In this document: piece by piece, positions 1 through 8,722 of the stretch
How the letters are laid out: each line of letters starts with the position of its first letter
Numbering within the stretch: position 1 is the first letter of the stretch
Assembly (NCBI GenBank): GCA_036493735.1
Contig: DASXPH010000070.1
Coordinates: forward strand, 1 to 64,000
Source: AG2 sp036493735
GTDB taxonomy: Bacteria; Gemmatimonadota; Gemmatimonadetes; Gemmatimonadales; Gemmatimonadaceae
Length of the DNA stretch: 64,000 nt
Reading direction: 5' to 3'
The notes under the pieces: generated by a model
The model's input: only the letters and a program-made list of their open reading frames with translations
The model's database searches: none
What the model was told of the DNA's origin: nothing
Position numbers and translations under genes: made by a program

Positions 1-131
1 TGGGTCGTGTCGCGGACGTCGCGACGTGGTTGCTGAATTTGGGGACGCGGCGGCCGAATCTGTGCGCTCACGCTCATCATTGGCGCGAGCAGAAGGACAA
101 ATGCGAGTGCGCCGAGTCGGCGAGCCATCAT
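1..131 (-). CDS. Exported protein, N-terminal fragment (runs off window)
   Basis: Reading leftwards from an ATG at 131 (or the adjacent ATG at 128), the frame stays open to the window edge, giving about 43 residues. It begins Met-Ala-Arg-Arg, continues with a hydrophobic stretch (LGALAFVLLLAPMM) and then an Ala-Gln cleavage-like site (VSAQ). The mature part is Pro/Arg/Gln-rich. This is a convincing Sec signal peptide. The start overlaps the tatC stop codon (ATGA-type overlap), so the gene is probably translationally coupled to tatC. The mature domain lies outside the window, so no function can be given. Alternative: a short chance frame, but the signal peptide and the coupling argue against this. 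Confidence 0.6.
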   Translation of the reverse strand, partial: MMARRLGALAFVLLLAPMMSVSAQIRPPRPQIQQPRRDVRDTT

Positions 132-913
132 GCCGGCAAGCCCTGCTCCGACGCAAGCTTGGCGTCTCGCCGTACCTTCTTGCGATAGATGATGTAGGAG
201 ACTGCGACGCTCACCTCGTAGAGGAGGTAGAGCGGAATGGCGAGGGCAATCGTCGTCGTGAGCAGATCACCCGGCGTGATGATCGCCGCGGCCCCGTAAG
301 CAATGACGACGGCATAACGGCGAAACTTGCCTAACGTCTGCGGCGATACGATGCCCATCGCCGAGAGGCCGACGATGACGATCGGAACCTCGAACACGCC
401 GCCGAAGGCGAGGCACATACTCGTCACGAATCCGAAATACTCGGAGACGGTGATCATCGGCGTGAGCGATTCGGCCTCCAGACCAAAAAGAAACTTCAAG
501 GTCAATGGAAGGACGAGAAAGTACGCCAGCGCGACTCCGGCCAAGAACAAAAAGGTCGCCGCGGCAAGGATTGGAATGACGATGCGCCTTTCATTGCGGT
601 AGAGCGCCGGCGACAGAAAGGCCCACACGTTGTACCCGATGACGGGCAAGGCGAGCGCGATGCCGACGACCAGCGACATCTGCAGAATCGTCGAGAAGGT
701 GTCGCCGGGGTGGGTGTAGACGAGATGCTGCCCCCGCAAATAGGGAAGCACCGGCGCCTGCATCAAGCCGATCAGGTCGAACTTGAAGGTTACGAGAAAC
801 CCGATGGCCACGCCAACGACGAGCGCCCCGAGTGAATAGATGATACGCCAGCGCAATTCCTCGAGGTGGTCGAGGAATGGCATCTCACCCGTCTGCGTCT
901 TGGGGATGGGCAT
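128..913 (-). CDS. tatC: Twin-arginine translocase subunit TatC
   Basis: TatC is the multi-spanning core of the Tat translocon and binds the twin-arginine signal of folded substrates at the inner membrane. The 261-residue length matches the family. The hallmark N-terminal motif MPFLDHLEELRWR is at residues 11-23, and six hydrophobic segments follow, with the conserved loop around VLPYL and the Glu after the first periplasmic loop region. A charged tail (YRKKVRRDAK) ends the protein on the cytoplasmic side. No tatA or tatB is seen in this window. It lies downstream of ybgF with a 53-nt gap, and its stop overlaps the start of an exported-protein gene. The ATG start directly precedes the conserved N-terminus. 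Confidence 0.95.
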   Translation of the reverse strand: MPIPKTQTGEMPFLDHLEELRWRIIYSLGALVVGVAIGFLVTFKFDLIGLMQAPVLPYLRGQHLVYTHPGDTFSTILQMSLVVGIALALPVIGYNVWAFLSPALYRNERRIVIPILAAATFLFLAGVALAYFLVLPLTLKFLFGLEAESLTPMITVSEYFGFVTSMCLAFGGVFEVPIVIVGLSAMGIVSPQTLGKFRRYAVVIAYGAAAIITPGDLLTTTIALAIPLYLLYEVSVAVSYIIYRKKVRRDAKLASEQGLPA

Positions 914-966
914 GAGTCCCTGCTACTACACGACTGTGGCTCGAAAGAGCCGTGGATTCCGCGAGC

Positions 967-1788
967 TTACTTGACGGTGCGCAGCAGGTCGCGCGCCAGG
1001 CTCGCCTCATCGCTGTTCGGATAGTCCTTGACGATGCGATTCAGCGCCGTCTTAGCGGGCGCGCTCTGCTTCTGCGCAATCAAGGATAACGCGAACTTGT
1101 AAAGTGCGGTCGGCGCCGCCTTCGACTTCGGATACTTGGTGACGACGAGTTGGTACACCGAATCCGCGGCGGCAGCGTTCTTCTCCTCGGCGAACGACTG
1201 GCCGATGTACAATTGGGCGGACGGTGCCTCCTCGAAATTCGGGTACTTGGCCAGCAGATCCTGAAATCCGGAGCGGGCCACGCCGAAGCTGCCCCGCTGC
1301 ATCTGGTCGAACGCGATCTGGAATAGCTGAGCTGCGCCGGGCCCGGCCGCTGTCTTCGAAGTATCCGGTGTCGCGCTCGCCGGAGCCGCGGACATGGATT
1401 CCTGCCGCGACTCCATCGATGCGCGCAATTCCTGTAGCCGTCGCTGATTCACACCGCTGAGCTCCTGAATCTGCAGGAGCTGCCGGTTCATGTCGTATAT
1501 CCCGCCCGAGACGTTCGCCTGAAAGGCGGCGAGGCGCGTGCTGAGCAAACGAAGCGAGTCGTTGGCTCGAGCGATGAGCATCTTTGTTGTATCCGCCTGA
1601 GCGCGTCTCGCCGTATCCGTCTGCGCGATCGTGCTACGCAGGGAGCGCAACTCGTCCTGGAGGACGCGGACGTCCCCCTTGCTCGCCATGCACGCCGTCG
1701 TGCTCAGGGCGAGCACGACGGCAGTCGACGCGAGCCCAATCGCTCGCGTCCCAGGCGTCCGGCGCGGCCGGAGCGACGACGTCATCAC
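967..1788 (-). CDS. ybgF: Tol-Pal system protein YbgF/CpoB (lipoprotein variant)
   Basis: Periplasmic TPR protein that links Tol-Pal activity to peptidoglycan synthesis during division. The 273-residue product has an N-terminal signal with the lipobox-like sequence LSTTAC around residues 29-34, so it is probably a lipoprotein, unlike the soluble E. coli CpoB. A coiled-coil segment (about 38-130; heptad-like Leu/Ala with RSLRSTIAQTD) is followed by a Pro/Ala linker and three TPR-like repeats (about 150-273; motifs FQIAFDQMQRG, APSAQLYIGQSF, APTALYKFALSL). The ATG overlaps the pal stop by 4 nt, placing it last in the tolQ-tolR-tolA-tolB-pal-ybgF operon. Confidence 0.9.
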   Translation of the reverse strand: MMTSSLRPRRTPGTRAIGLASTAVVLALSTTACMASKGDVRVLQDELRSLRSTIAQTDTARRAQADTTKMLIARANDSLRLLSTRLAAFQANVSGGIYDMNRQLLQIQELSGVNQRRLQELRASMESRQESMSAAPASATPDTSKTAAGPGAAQLFQIAFDQMQRGSFGVARSGFQDLLAKYPNFEEAPSAQLYIGQSFAEEKNAAAADSVYQLVVTKYPKSKAAPTALYKFALSLIAQKQSAPAKTALNRIVKDYPNSDEASLARDLLRTVK

Positions 1789-2426
1789 GCTCCCGGCTTA
1801 TTGAGACGGTTGCCGCCAGCCGTGATCTCGAATTCGGCGCGACGGTTCTGCGCCCAGGCGCCCTCATCGTGACCGTCGGCCACCGGACGACCTTCACCGA
1901 AGCTCACCGTCTCGATGCGATTCGCGGTAACCCCGCGCTCGGTGAGATAACGCTTCGCGCTTGCCGCGCGGCGCTGACCGAGAGCGATGTTGTACTCGAC
2001 CGATCCACGTTCATCGGTGTGACCCGCGACACGAATCGTGACATCCGGATTGGCCATGAGCACCGGAATCTTCGCGTCGAGCGTCGCGCGCGCGTCGTCA
2101 CGCAGCTCCGATTTGTCGAAGTCGAAATGAATGACGGCCGTGACGGTGTTGCGGAGTCCACTCTGCTCGCCAGCAGATGCTGCTGCTTCGTTTGCTCGGC
2201 GAACGCTGTCGTCGTAGGCGCGCTGCCGGGCCAGTGCTGCATCACGCGCAGCCTGCGCTCGTGCGATCGAGTCGCGAATGGCAGCACTGTCGACGGTGGA
2301 TACCGGCGTGGGCGCCGGTGCGGGTGCCGTCTCGGGCTTCTTGTGCGAGCACGCGCCGAGGAGGATGGCGGAGGCAAGTAACACAGCGGGAATCGAGCGA
2401 CCAGCCGCACGATGGTGTGCTGTCAT
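1785..2426 (-). CDS. pal: Peptidoglycan-associated lipoprotein Pal
   Basis: Outer-membrane lipoprotein that anchors the outer membrane to peptidoglycan as part of Tol-Pal. The 213-residue product has a signal peptide ending in the lipobox LLGAC (Cys about residue 26). An Ala/Arg-rich linker (about 45-85) is followed by an OmpA-type peptidoglycan-binding domain: HFDFDKSELRDDA, the conserved GHTDERGSVEYN loop and the GQRRAASAKRYL helix. A good Shine-Dalgarno (AGGAG) lies about 10 nt before the ATG. It is separated from tolB by 80 nt with no obvious terminator and overlaps ybgF by 4 nt. Confidence 0.95.
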   Translation of the reverse strand: MTAHHRAAGRSIPAVLLASAILLGACSHKKPETAPAPAPTPVSTVDSAAIRDSIARAQAARDAALARQRAYDDSVRRANEAAASAGEQSGLRNTVTAVIHFDFDKSELRDDARATLDAKIPVLMANPDVTIRVAGHTDERGSVEYNIALGQRRAASAKRYLTERGVTANRIETVSFGEGRPVADGHDEGAWAQNRRAEFEITAGGNRLNKPGA

Positions 2427-2506
2427 CGAAGATTCACTCCTGAGAAGAGGTGGGATGTTGTGGGGACCTGCAGGAGGGACTTCCGGTCACCAGAGGAGGT
2501 GCCGCC

Positions 2507-3868
2507 TTACTGACGACTAGCAGCGCTTGTGGATGCACTTGACCCAAGGCGAGGAGACCAGGCAGGCAGTTGCGCACCCGGGGCGCGGCTCAGTTGGCGC
2601 AATCGACCAGATTCCGTGTCGAGCACCCAGAGCTCCCTCCCCCCGCCGCGGGTGGAGGCGAACACCAGGTGACGGCCGTCCGGCGCCCAGGACGGCTGTT
2701 CGTTGGAGCCTTCACTTGTCAATAACTTCGTGCTGCGATCGCGCAAGCTGATGGTCATGATCTGAAAGCGACCGTCAGCGAATTGTGACTGAAAGGCGAT
2801 GAGCCGACCATCAGGTGACCAATCGGGATCGGAGCGATAGTTCTTGTCGCCAAAATCGAAGGAGGTCAACAGTTCGGCGTTCGTCCCATCCGCGTCCATA
2901 ATATAAACCTCCGGATGGCCAACACGACCCGATGTGAACGCGAGCCGGCGTCCATCTGGACTGAACGAGGGCTGAACGTTGTCCGTGCCTCGCCCGACCG
3001 AGATGCGGCGCGCTGGTGAGCCATCGTCCGTTGGAACGACGAATAGATCCGAGCCCTCGTCATCGGCGTGCGAGTACACGATCGACAGGCCGTCGGGCGA
3101 GAAGACCGGCGTCAGATTCGCATGGATGGGCGTCGCGTTATGCAGCACCCGCGACTTCCCGGTCCGCAGGTCGAGAATCATGATCCGCGAGCTCGTCCCG
3201 AACGTCGAGTAGGCGAGCTGCGATCCCGCCGCGTTCCACGAGGGTGACATTGGCGTACCCGTCACCGATGTGACCTCATCGTCGGCGCCGTCGCTGTCGA
3301 GGACGTGAACCCGTGGCCCGACGACGAATGCGACGCGAGTCTGCGCAATCCCCTTCAGCCCCGTGATCCACCGCTCCACTTCGTCGGACGCGCCATGGAC
3401 GGAGAGTCTCCAGTCGCGCGTGTTCGCTCGTCCGGCAAGGGGAAAATCCTGCACATTGATGACGGCGCCCTTGCCGACGTCGTGCAGCGCCACGTGCAGC
3501 GATCCGTCACCGACCGTTGCCTGTACGACCGCCGCCGCCCCGAGACGCGTGAAGAGCGGATAGTTCAGCTCCGCGCCGGGGGTAGTGCCGCGGAATGACG
3601 ACGGATCCGCGGCGTCGAGCGGCACGATCGTGAAGCGATCGCTGTAGTCGAAGTCACGCTGGAGGATCGCGCGAATCGAATCGCCTGCCGACCCAGTCAC
3701 CGGAAGCACCGCGAGGCCTGGACGTGACGTCGGATCGTAAGTGAGGCCGATCGTGACGCCGCGGTGGGTGGTATCCTGCGCGGCCGTAGGCGCCAGTGGA
3801 ACGAGCAGCGGCAGCACGACGAGAATCGGTAGGAAAAAGCGCATCACCAGTCGTTTGAGATCGGTCAT
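2507..3868 (-). CDS. tolB: Tol-Pal system beta-propeller protein TolB
   Basis: Periplasmic TolB contacts Pal and the TolA/TolQR complex. The 453-residue product has a signal peptide (FFLPILVVLPLLVPLAPTAAQ region), an N-terminal alpha/beta domain (about 35-175; FDYSDRFTIVP) and a six-bladed propeller with typical repeats SPSWNAAGSQLAYS, PVFSPDGLSIVYS, PSFSPDGRRLAFTSGR, DPDWSPDGRLIAFQS and PSWAPDGRHLVFAS. The start at 3868 overlaps the tolA stop by 4 nt; an internal Met at residue 9 (MRFFLP) is an alternative start and gives a tidier signal peptide. The short Ser-rich C-tail is probably unstructured. Confidence 0.95.
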   Translation of the reverse strand: MTDLKRLVMRFFLPILVVLPLLVPLAPTAAQDTTHRGVTIGLTYDPTSRPGLAVLPVTGSAGDSIRAILQRDFDYSDRFTIVPLDAADPSSFRGTTPGAELNYPLFTRLGAAAVVQATVGDGSLHVALHDVGKGAVINVQDFPLAGRANTRDWRLSVHGASDEVERWITGLKGIAQTRVAFVVGPRVHVLDSDGADDEVTSVTGTPMSPSWNAAGSQLAYSTFGTSSRIMILDLRTGKSRVLHNATPIHANLTPVFSPDGLSIVYSHADDEGSDLFVVPTDDGSPARRISVGRGTDNVQPSFSPDGRRLAFTSGRVGHPEVYIMDADGTNAELLTSFDFGDKNYRSDPDWSPDGRLIAFQSQFADGRFQIMTISLRDRSTKLLTSEGSNEQPSWAPDGRHLVFASTRGGGRELWVLDTESGRLRQLSRAPGAQLPAWSPRLGSSASTSAASRQ

Positions 3869-4599
3869 CGCAGAAGTCGCGGATCAAATCGGAATGTCAC
3901 CGGCAGCGACTCTTCCGTAAAGCCGGATGGAAGCGCCCCGAACTGTTTGGCGTTCGCCGCTGCTTCGACGGCGCCCTGGGCATCGGCATCGAACGAATAG
4001 ACGCCAGACCGCGTCACGAGCCTGATGCTCGAGGGTGGAACGGTGCCATCACGGTTGATGAGAAAGAACACTTCCGCGTGGAGCGCGCCGCGGTCCGACG
4101 GTTTGAATCGAATCGCGATCTGGCGGACGATATTTTCGAGGTACCCAGGATACGGGAAGTCGATCCCGCCTGTGCTCACCGTCACAACGTCAGTGCCGCG
4201 TCCGCCTGTCTCTCCGCCGCCCGCGGTCGGAGCTGTTTTTGGCTCGGGCTTCGTCTCGGTTGGAAGGGAGGGCGTAGCGTCAGGCGTAGCGGCGCGCTTC
4301 GGTTGCTTGGTATTCGGCACGGGCATCTCGTGAGGCGCCGTCTTCGGTCGCACAGGCGCCGGCTCCGCTGTGGCCGGTGTCGGCGCCGGCTTCACCACTC
4401 CGGCTGCGCGCTCTCCCGCGGCCGCGGCGACGAGATCGACACGATAGATCGGTGGCGAGGGCGGCGGCTCACTCGGTCGGAAGAGAAAGAACAATCCGAC
4501 CAACAAACCGTGCAGCAGGATGGAACCGCCGATCGGGACGAGCAGAACGGGCTTGCCGTTAGGCGCTCCGACCGGCGAGACGTCCCGCGATACCACCAT
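3865..4599 (-). CDS. tolA: TolA/TonB-like energy transducer with C-terminal domain
   Basis: Links the inner-membrane TolQR motor to TolB-Pal. The 244-residue product has one N-terminal membrane anchor (LLVPIGGSILLHGLLVGLFF, residues about 19-38), a Pro/Ala/Lys/Thr-rich spacer (about 42-145) crossing the periplasm, and a TonB/TolA C-terminal fold (about 148-244; IDFPYPGYLENIVRQI, then the strand LHAEVFFLINRDG). It is shorter than E. coli TolA and lacks a long helical domain II. The TolA assignment rests on its position between tolR and tolB; the C-domain alone would also fit TonB. It overlaps tolR by 1 nt (TGATG) and tolB by 4 nt. Confidence 0.85.
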   Translation of the reverse strand: MVVSRDVSPVGAPNGKPVLLVPIGGSILLHGLLVGLFFLFRPSEPPPSPPIYRVDLVAAAAGERAAGVVKPAPTPATAEPAPVRPKTAPHEMPVPNTKQPKRAATPDATPSLPTETKPEPKTAPTAGGGETGGRGTDVVTVSTGGIDFPYPGYLENIVRQIAIRFKPSDRGALHAEVFFLINRDGTVPPSSIRLVTRSGVYSFDADAQGAVEAAANAKQFGALPSGFTEESLPVTFRFDPRLLR

Positions 4600-5009
4600 C
4601 AGCGAATGTCCTCGGGCTCCGTCACCAGGCCTACGTCCCCGACGCCGGCCGTTCGCATCACGGCGAGCACCTGTACGACGAGCCCGTATCCCACGTTGCT
4701 ATCGGCGCGGAGATAAACGCCCTGACGCGATTGCTGCGCGGCAAGAGCGCGGAAAGAGGCGCGGAACTCGGGAAAGGACATCTTCGTCTCGCCGACGAGA
4801 ATCGCGCCGGCTCGCGTCACCGTCACCACCAGCCCGCCCTTGGACTCGAGCGGCCTCGCTTCGGCCTTTGGTAAGGCGATGTCCACCCCGCCCTGCATCA
4901 TCGGCGCCGTGATCATGAAGATCACGAGCAGAAGAAGCATGACGTCGATGAGATTCACGACGTTGATATCGGCGTTCAGCTCGACTCGATCGCGTCGACG
5001 GCGTGACAT
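4599..5009 (-). CDS. tolR: ExbD/TolR biopolymer transport protein
   Basis: Inner-membrane component of the proton-driven TolQR motor. The 136-residue length is normal. A short basic cytoplasmic N-terminus (SRRRRDR) leads into the single transmembrane helix with the conserved, proton-carrying Asp at residue 22 (NLIDVMLLLLVIFMITAP). The periplasmic domain has the usual DIALPKAEA and VYLRADSNVGYGLVVQVL elements. The start lies 2 nt from the tolQ stop, which is typical of the tight tolQ-tolR pair. Confidence 0.93.
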   Translation of the reverse strand: MSRRRRDRVELNADINVVNLIDVMLLLLVIFMITAPMMQGGVDIALPKAEARPLESKGGLVVTVTRAGAILVGETKMSFPEFRASFRALAAQQSRQGVYLRADSNVGYGLVVQVLAVMRTAGVGDVGLVTEPEDIR

Positions 5010-5010
5010 G

Positions 5011-5757
5011 TCAGATCTGTCCCTCGCGCACCAACAGGGCGATCGTCGCCGTGCCGAAGCTCTCCATCATGCCGTCGAAGCGGTTGAGGCGGCCGGCGAA
5101 GATGTTGTAGGCGAAGGTCGCGGGAATCGCGACGATGAGCGCGGCTGCCGTTGCCGCGAGCGCTTCGGCGACGCCGGGTGCCACGGCGGACAGGTTGCCG
5201 GATCCGCGCGTCGCGATACCGATGAAGGCGTCGATGACGCCGAGGACCGTGCCGAGCAGGCCGATGAGTGGACTCACCGATCCAATCGTCGCCAGCCAGG
5301 GAAGAAAGCGTCCCAGGCGGTCGCGCTCCGCGCTGGCGTCCGTCTCCAGCAGGAGGTGCAGCGTCTCGATCTGCGAGCCGGTAAGGCTCGCTGGAGCGCG
5401 CACCGCGACGTCGCCGAACTCGCGTTCGCGCGCCTGCTGATTGCGCACGCGCGTATCGGAGACGAAGTGCGCCGCGCGCATGAACAATCGCGTGAGCGCG
5501 TTAGGCGCGGTGACCTTGGCGAGCGCGCCAGCTTCGTCGAGACGGTTGGCGCGCTCGAAATCACGAAAGAAGCGCAACGACGTGCGCTGTGCCCGGGAGA
5601 GCTCTCGCCACAGCGCGAACATGATCGCCCAGCTCAAGAGCGACAACACGGCGAGCACAACGAGAACGACTTTCGTCAGCGTCGTTGCACCCGTGATCAG
5701 CTCCATCGGCGTCGTCGGTACGGCGCCGCGAATCTGCAGGGCGAGCGGCAACATCAT
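5011..5757 (-). CDS. tolQ: MotA/TolQ/ExbB proton-channel protein TolQ
   Basis: Forms the pentameric proton channel of the Tol system. The 248-residue product has three membrane spans: about 27-48 (VVLVVLAVLSLLSWAIMFAL), about 150-172 (FLPWLATIGSVSPLIGLLGTV) and about 193-222 (ALAATAAALIVAIPATFAYN). The TolQ-type loop GVIDAFIGIATRGSGNLSAVAPGVAEAL is partly visible in its key words GLLGTV and GVAEAL. There are tandem ATG codons at 5757 and 5754; the second overlaps the epimerase stop. It is translationally coupled to the sugar epimerase upstream. Confidence 0.93.
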   Translation of the reverse strand: MMLPLALQIRGAVPTTPMELITGATTLTKVVLVVLAVLSLLSWAIMFALWRELSRAQRTSLRFFRDFERANRLDEAGALAKVTAPNALTRLFMRAAHFVSDTRVRNQQAREREFGDVAVRAPASLTGSQIETLHLLLETDASAERDRLGRFLPWLATIGSVSPLIGLLGTVLGVIDAFIGIATRGSGNLSAVAPGVAEALAATAAALIVAIPATFAYNIFAGRLNRFDGMMESFGTATIALLVREGQI

Positions 5758-6770
5758 TGCCGCGCCCCCGCTCCCGCGCCCGCACCAGACTTGGCAGACC
5801 CTTTGTCCAGCGACGAGCCATGTCGCTCGGCGAACCAGGCATAGGTACGCGCCAACCCTTCCTCCAGCGAGTAGCGCGGACGCCAGCCCAGGAGCGATCC
5901 AGCCTTGGCGATGCTCACCACGGAGCGTTGCTGCTCGCCCGGACGCTTTGGCAAATGCTCCACGGCCACTTCCGACTTCGCGACCCGGCGCAACACGCGC
6001 GCGAGCTCCGTGACGCTCGTCTCCACGCCAGTGCCGATGTTGAACGCGCGGGCATCGAGGCGCTCGGGACGCGGCAGCGAATGCGATCCGGCCAGAGCGG
6101 TCGCATCCGCGACATCGCCGACGAACACGTAGTCTCGGGTTTGCGCACCGTCGCCGTAAACGGAAAGCGGTCGACCGTCGAGGACGCGACCGCAGAAGAT
6201 CGCGACGACGCCAGCTTCACCATGTGGATCCTGACGCGGGCCGTACACATTCGAGAAGCGAACCGCGGTCGTATCCATGCCATGCACCCGAGCATAGTAC
6301 GCCAGATAGTACTCGACACTCAACTTCGCGATGCCGTACGGCGACTCGGGATCCTTCGCGTAGTTCTCGACGTTAGGCGGATCCACGAAGTCGCCGTAGA
6401 GCGCGCCGCCGGTGGAGGAGAACACGAAGCGGGTGCGCTGCCCCCGACCGCTCTGGCGCAACGCCTCGATGAGATTGAGCGTGCCGCCGACATTGATGCT
6501 CGCGTCCATCACCGGATCGGCGACGCTCTTGCGTACGTCGATCTGCGCGGCGAGGTGCACGATGACGTCGAACGGCTTTTCCTTCACCAGCTGCGCCGCT
6601 TCGGCGGACCGGATGTCCAGCTCGTGGAGCCCTACGCGGGGATCGACATTCTCGCGGCGGCCGCTGGAAAAGTTGTCGACGACATCGACGTCGTAGCCGC
6701 GCTCGAGGAATACGTCCGCGACGTGCGATCCGATGAAGCCAGCTCCACCGGTGACTAGTACACTCGGCAC
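5754..6770 (-). CDS. NAD-dependent nucleotide-sugar epimerase (UDP-glucose 4-epimerase-like)
   Basis: Extended short-chain dehydrogenase/reductase that probably interconverts UDP-hexoses. The 338-residue product has the NAD motif GGAGFIGSH at residues 7-15, Asp at the end of beta-2 (VVDNFSSGRR), the catalytic Ser region FSSTGGALYG and the YGIAK active site (Tyr/Lys), plus the substrate-region NVYGPRQDP. The C-terminus ends in an Ala/Gly-rich tail (SGAGAGAGARQ) not usual in GalE. The GTG start is supported by AAGGAGAG about 8 nt upstream. It overlaps tolQ by 4 nt, so a sugar-nucleotide enzyme heads the tol-pal operon. The exact substrate (UDP-Glc, UDP-GlcNAc or UDP-GlcA) cannot be fixed from sequence alone. 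Confidence 0.88.
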   Translation of the reverse strand: MPSVLVTGGAGFIGSHVADVFLERGYDVDVVDNFSSGRRENVDPRVGLHELDIRSAEAAQLVKEKPFDVIVHLAAQIDVRKSVADPVMDASINVGGTLNLIEALRQSGRGQRTRFVFSSTGGALYGDFVDPPNVENYAKDPESPYGIAKLSVEYYLAYYARVHGMDTTAVRFSNVYGPRQDPHGEAGVVAIFCGRVLDGRPLSVYGDGAQTRDYVFVGDVADATALAGSHSLPRPERLDARAFNIGTGVETSVTELARVLRRVAKSEVAVEHLPKRPGEQQRSVVSIAKAGSLLGWRPRYSLEEGLARTYAWFAERHGSSLDKGSAKSGAGAGAGARQ

Positions 6771-6782
6771 TCGTTCTCTCCT

Positions 6783-8111
6783 TTATCTCAGCTCGTGATG
6801 GTGATCGCGATCACGCGCTTCGCGCGCGTCATTCGCATTTCCGCTGACGACGTCTTCCGGCGATGCTTCGTCGAGTCCGAAGAGATAGCGGACGGCATCG
6901 ACAATGCCCAGCCCCCGACCGTTCGCCGCCGCGGCGCGCAGGCGAACCGTGGGACCGTGTAAGAATTTGTTCATCAACGAGCGAGACAGCTGCTCGACGA
7001 CGGCGCGGTCGGCGGGCGCGAGATGATCGAGATGGCGCAGCGCTGCCGCGAGCTCCCGCTCGCGAAGCTGCTCCATCTCCCCGCGGAAGTGCGTCAGCAC
7101 CGGCACCGCCGCCAGACCCGTGAACCACTGCCAGAATCGCTCGACCTCACCAGCAATCAATTCTTCCGCGGTCGGAAGATCATCACGGCGGCGCTCGATG
7201 TTCGCCGTGACAGCCGCGCGCAGGTCATCCAGATCGTATAGGAACACATTGTCCAGGCTCGCGACGTTCGCCTCGACGTCACGCGGCACCGCGATGTCGA
7301 GAATGCAGAGCGGATGACCGCGCCGGCCGAGGATCGCCGGACGAATCCGATCGAGCGTCACCACCGGCCGAGGCGCGGCGGTCGAGCAGAGGAGGACATC
7401 GACGTCGTGAAGCGACGCCCAGCATTCGTCGTAATGCATCGCGAGCGCGCCATAACGCGCGGCCAGCTCCTGCGCGCGCTCGTAGGTGCGATTCGCGACC
7501 ATCGCGGCACGCACGCCCTCGTTGACGAGACACTCGAGCGCGAGCTCCGCCATCTCGCCCGCACCGAGCACCATGGCGCGACGTCCCGCGAGCGAGCCGA
7601 AGATCTGTCGCGCGAGCTGGAGCGCGGCGGAGCTCACCGAGGCCGCGCCACGTCCGATGGCCGTTTCGCTGCGAACACGACCGGCGACGAGGAGCGACGT
7701 CTGGAAGAGGCGATTCAAGACGGCTCCCGATTCGGATCGGCAGGAGGCCCACGCGTCTCTCACCTGGCCGTGGATCTGCGCCTCACCGAGAACCATCGAG
7801 TCCAGTCCGGAGGCGACGCGGAAGAGATGCGCGATCGCGTCACGGTCGCGCCGGACGTAACCGTAACTCGACGCTTCCTCGCCCAGTCGCGCCGACAGCG
7901 CACGCCAGATGGCGGGGACCGCGTCATGATCGCTCTCGACGAGATAGAACTCCGTGCGATTGCACGTCGAGAGTAGCACGGCTTCGCGATAGCCAGACGC
8001 GTCACGCAACGCGCCTAACGTCGGCAGCAGGTCCGCGGCGCGGTACGCGATCTTCTCGCGCACGGGCAGCGACGCGCCGTGATGGCTCACGCCGGCGACG
8101 ACTATCGCCAT
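6783..8111 (-). CDS. hemA: Glutamyl-tRNA reductase HemA
   Basis: Reduces glutamyl-tRNA(Glu) to glutamate-1-semialdehyde, the first step of C5 tetrapyrrole synthesis. The 442-residue product has the catalytic cysteine at residue 50 in LLSTCNRTEFY, the N-terminal VAGVSHHGASLPVREK signature, the linker GEAQIHGQVRDAW, the NADPH motif GAGEMAELALE (about 180-190) and the C-terminal dimerisation domain with LHGPTVRLR. The last ~40 residues are polar (ending RDRDHHHELR) and extend past the conserved core. The gene follows the sirohaem dehydrogenase gene with a 10-nt overlap, forming a tetrapyrrole unit with the CcsA/HemX-like gene. No hemL or hemC is visible here. Confidence 0.96.
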   Translation of the reverse strand: MAIVVAGVSHHGASLPVREKIAYRAADLLPTLGALRDASGYREAVLLSTCNRTEFYLVESDHDAVPAIWRALSARLGEEASSYGYVRRDRDAIAHLFRVASGLDSMVLGEAQIHGQVRDAWASCRSESGAVLNRLFQTSLLVAGRVRSETAIGRGAASVSSAALQLARQIFGSLAGRRAMVLGAGEMAELALECLVNEGVRAAMVANRTYERAQELAARYGALAMHYDECWASLHDVDVLLCSTAAPRPVVTLDRIRPAILGRRGHPLCILDIAVPRDVEANVASLDNVFLYDLDDLRAAVTANIERRRDDLPTAEELIAGEVERFWQWFTGLAAVPVLTHFRGEMEQLRERELAAALRHLDHLAPADRAVVEQLSRSLMNKFLHGPTVRLRAAAANGRGLGIVDAVRYLFGLDEASPEDVVSGNANDAREARDRDHHHELR

Positions 8112-8722
8112 GCCTCGAGCCGCTCCGAAAACGCGCCACTCTCCACCGATTCGCAGAAATCGTCGGCGAGCAGCGTGCTCGCGGCGGACTGCCAGGTGGC
8201 GCGGTCGTCGTGCGCGAGCAACCGCCGGCGCAACGTCGCCAGCTCGCGGATGGCGGCCGCATAACGAGTATCGAGACGGCGCGCCAGTGCCTCACGGATG
8301 CGTGCCGACGCGCGCGGCACGCCGCCGGAGGTCACCGACACGACGAGATCGCCGCTGCGATGCACCGCGGGCATGACGCAGCTACCCGAGGTGGGGTCGC
8401 CCGCCACGAGCACGAGCCGGCGCAATCGCCGCGCATCGGCCGCGATGCGCAGGTTCAGCGCATGATCGTCGGTCGCGGCGACGACGAGTATGGCATCGGC
8501 GATGGCGCTGGCATCGTAGACATCACGTTCGATCGCGAGACGCTCATCACTCGCGGCGCGTTCGGCGAGCGCTTCGGCAACGTGCGGTGCGCGCACCCGA
8601 ACCCGCGCGCCACCGTCGAGGAGCGATGCGACCTTCCGCGTCGCTACCGCGCCGGCGCCGACGACGAGGGCAACGACCTGGCTGCCGTCGAGCACGAGGG
8701 GCAACCCGAATGCGCCGCTCAC
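8102..8722 (-). CDS. Precorrin-2 dehydrogenase/sirohydrochlorin ferrochelatase (Met8/SirC-type)
   Basis: NAD-dependent oxidation of precorrin-2 to sirohydrochlorin, feeding sirohaem (and possibly ferrochelation). I place the start at the GTG at 8722, which overlaps the preceding stop (GTGA) and yields a 206-residue protein beginning VSGAFGLPLVLDGSQ. The much longer upstream reading is antisense-quality, Arg/Gly-rich sequence inside the neighbour and should be discarded. The Rossmann motif VVGAGAVATRK, the conserved VVAATDD and the Pro/Ser-rich GDPTSGSCVMPAVH (with the family's phosphate-loop-like region) are clear; SVTSGGVPRAS leads into the helical C-domain. Only the N-terminal CysG module is present, with no methyltransferase domain. 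Confidence 0.9.
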   Translation of the reverse strand: MSGAFGLPLVLDGSQVVALVVGAGAVATRKVASLLDGGARVRVRAPHVAEALAERAASDERLAIERDVYDASAIADAILVVAATDDHALNLRIAADARRLRRLVLVAGDPTSGSCVMPAVHRSGDLVVSVTSGGVPRASARIREALARRLDTRYAAAIRELATLRRRLLAHDDRATWQSAASTLLADDFCESVESGAFSERLEAWR

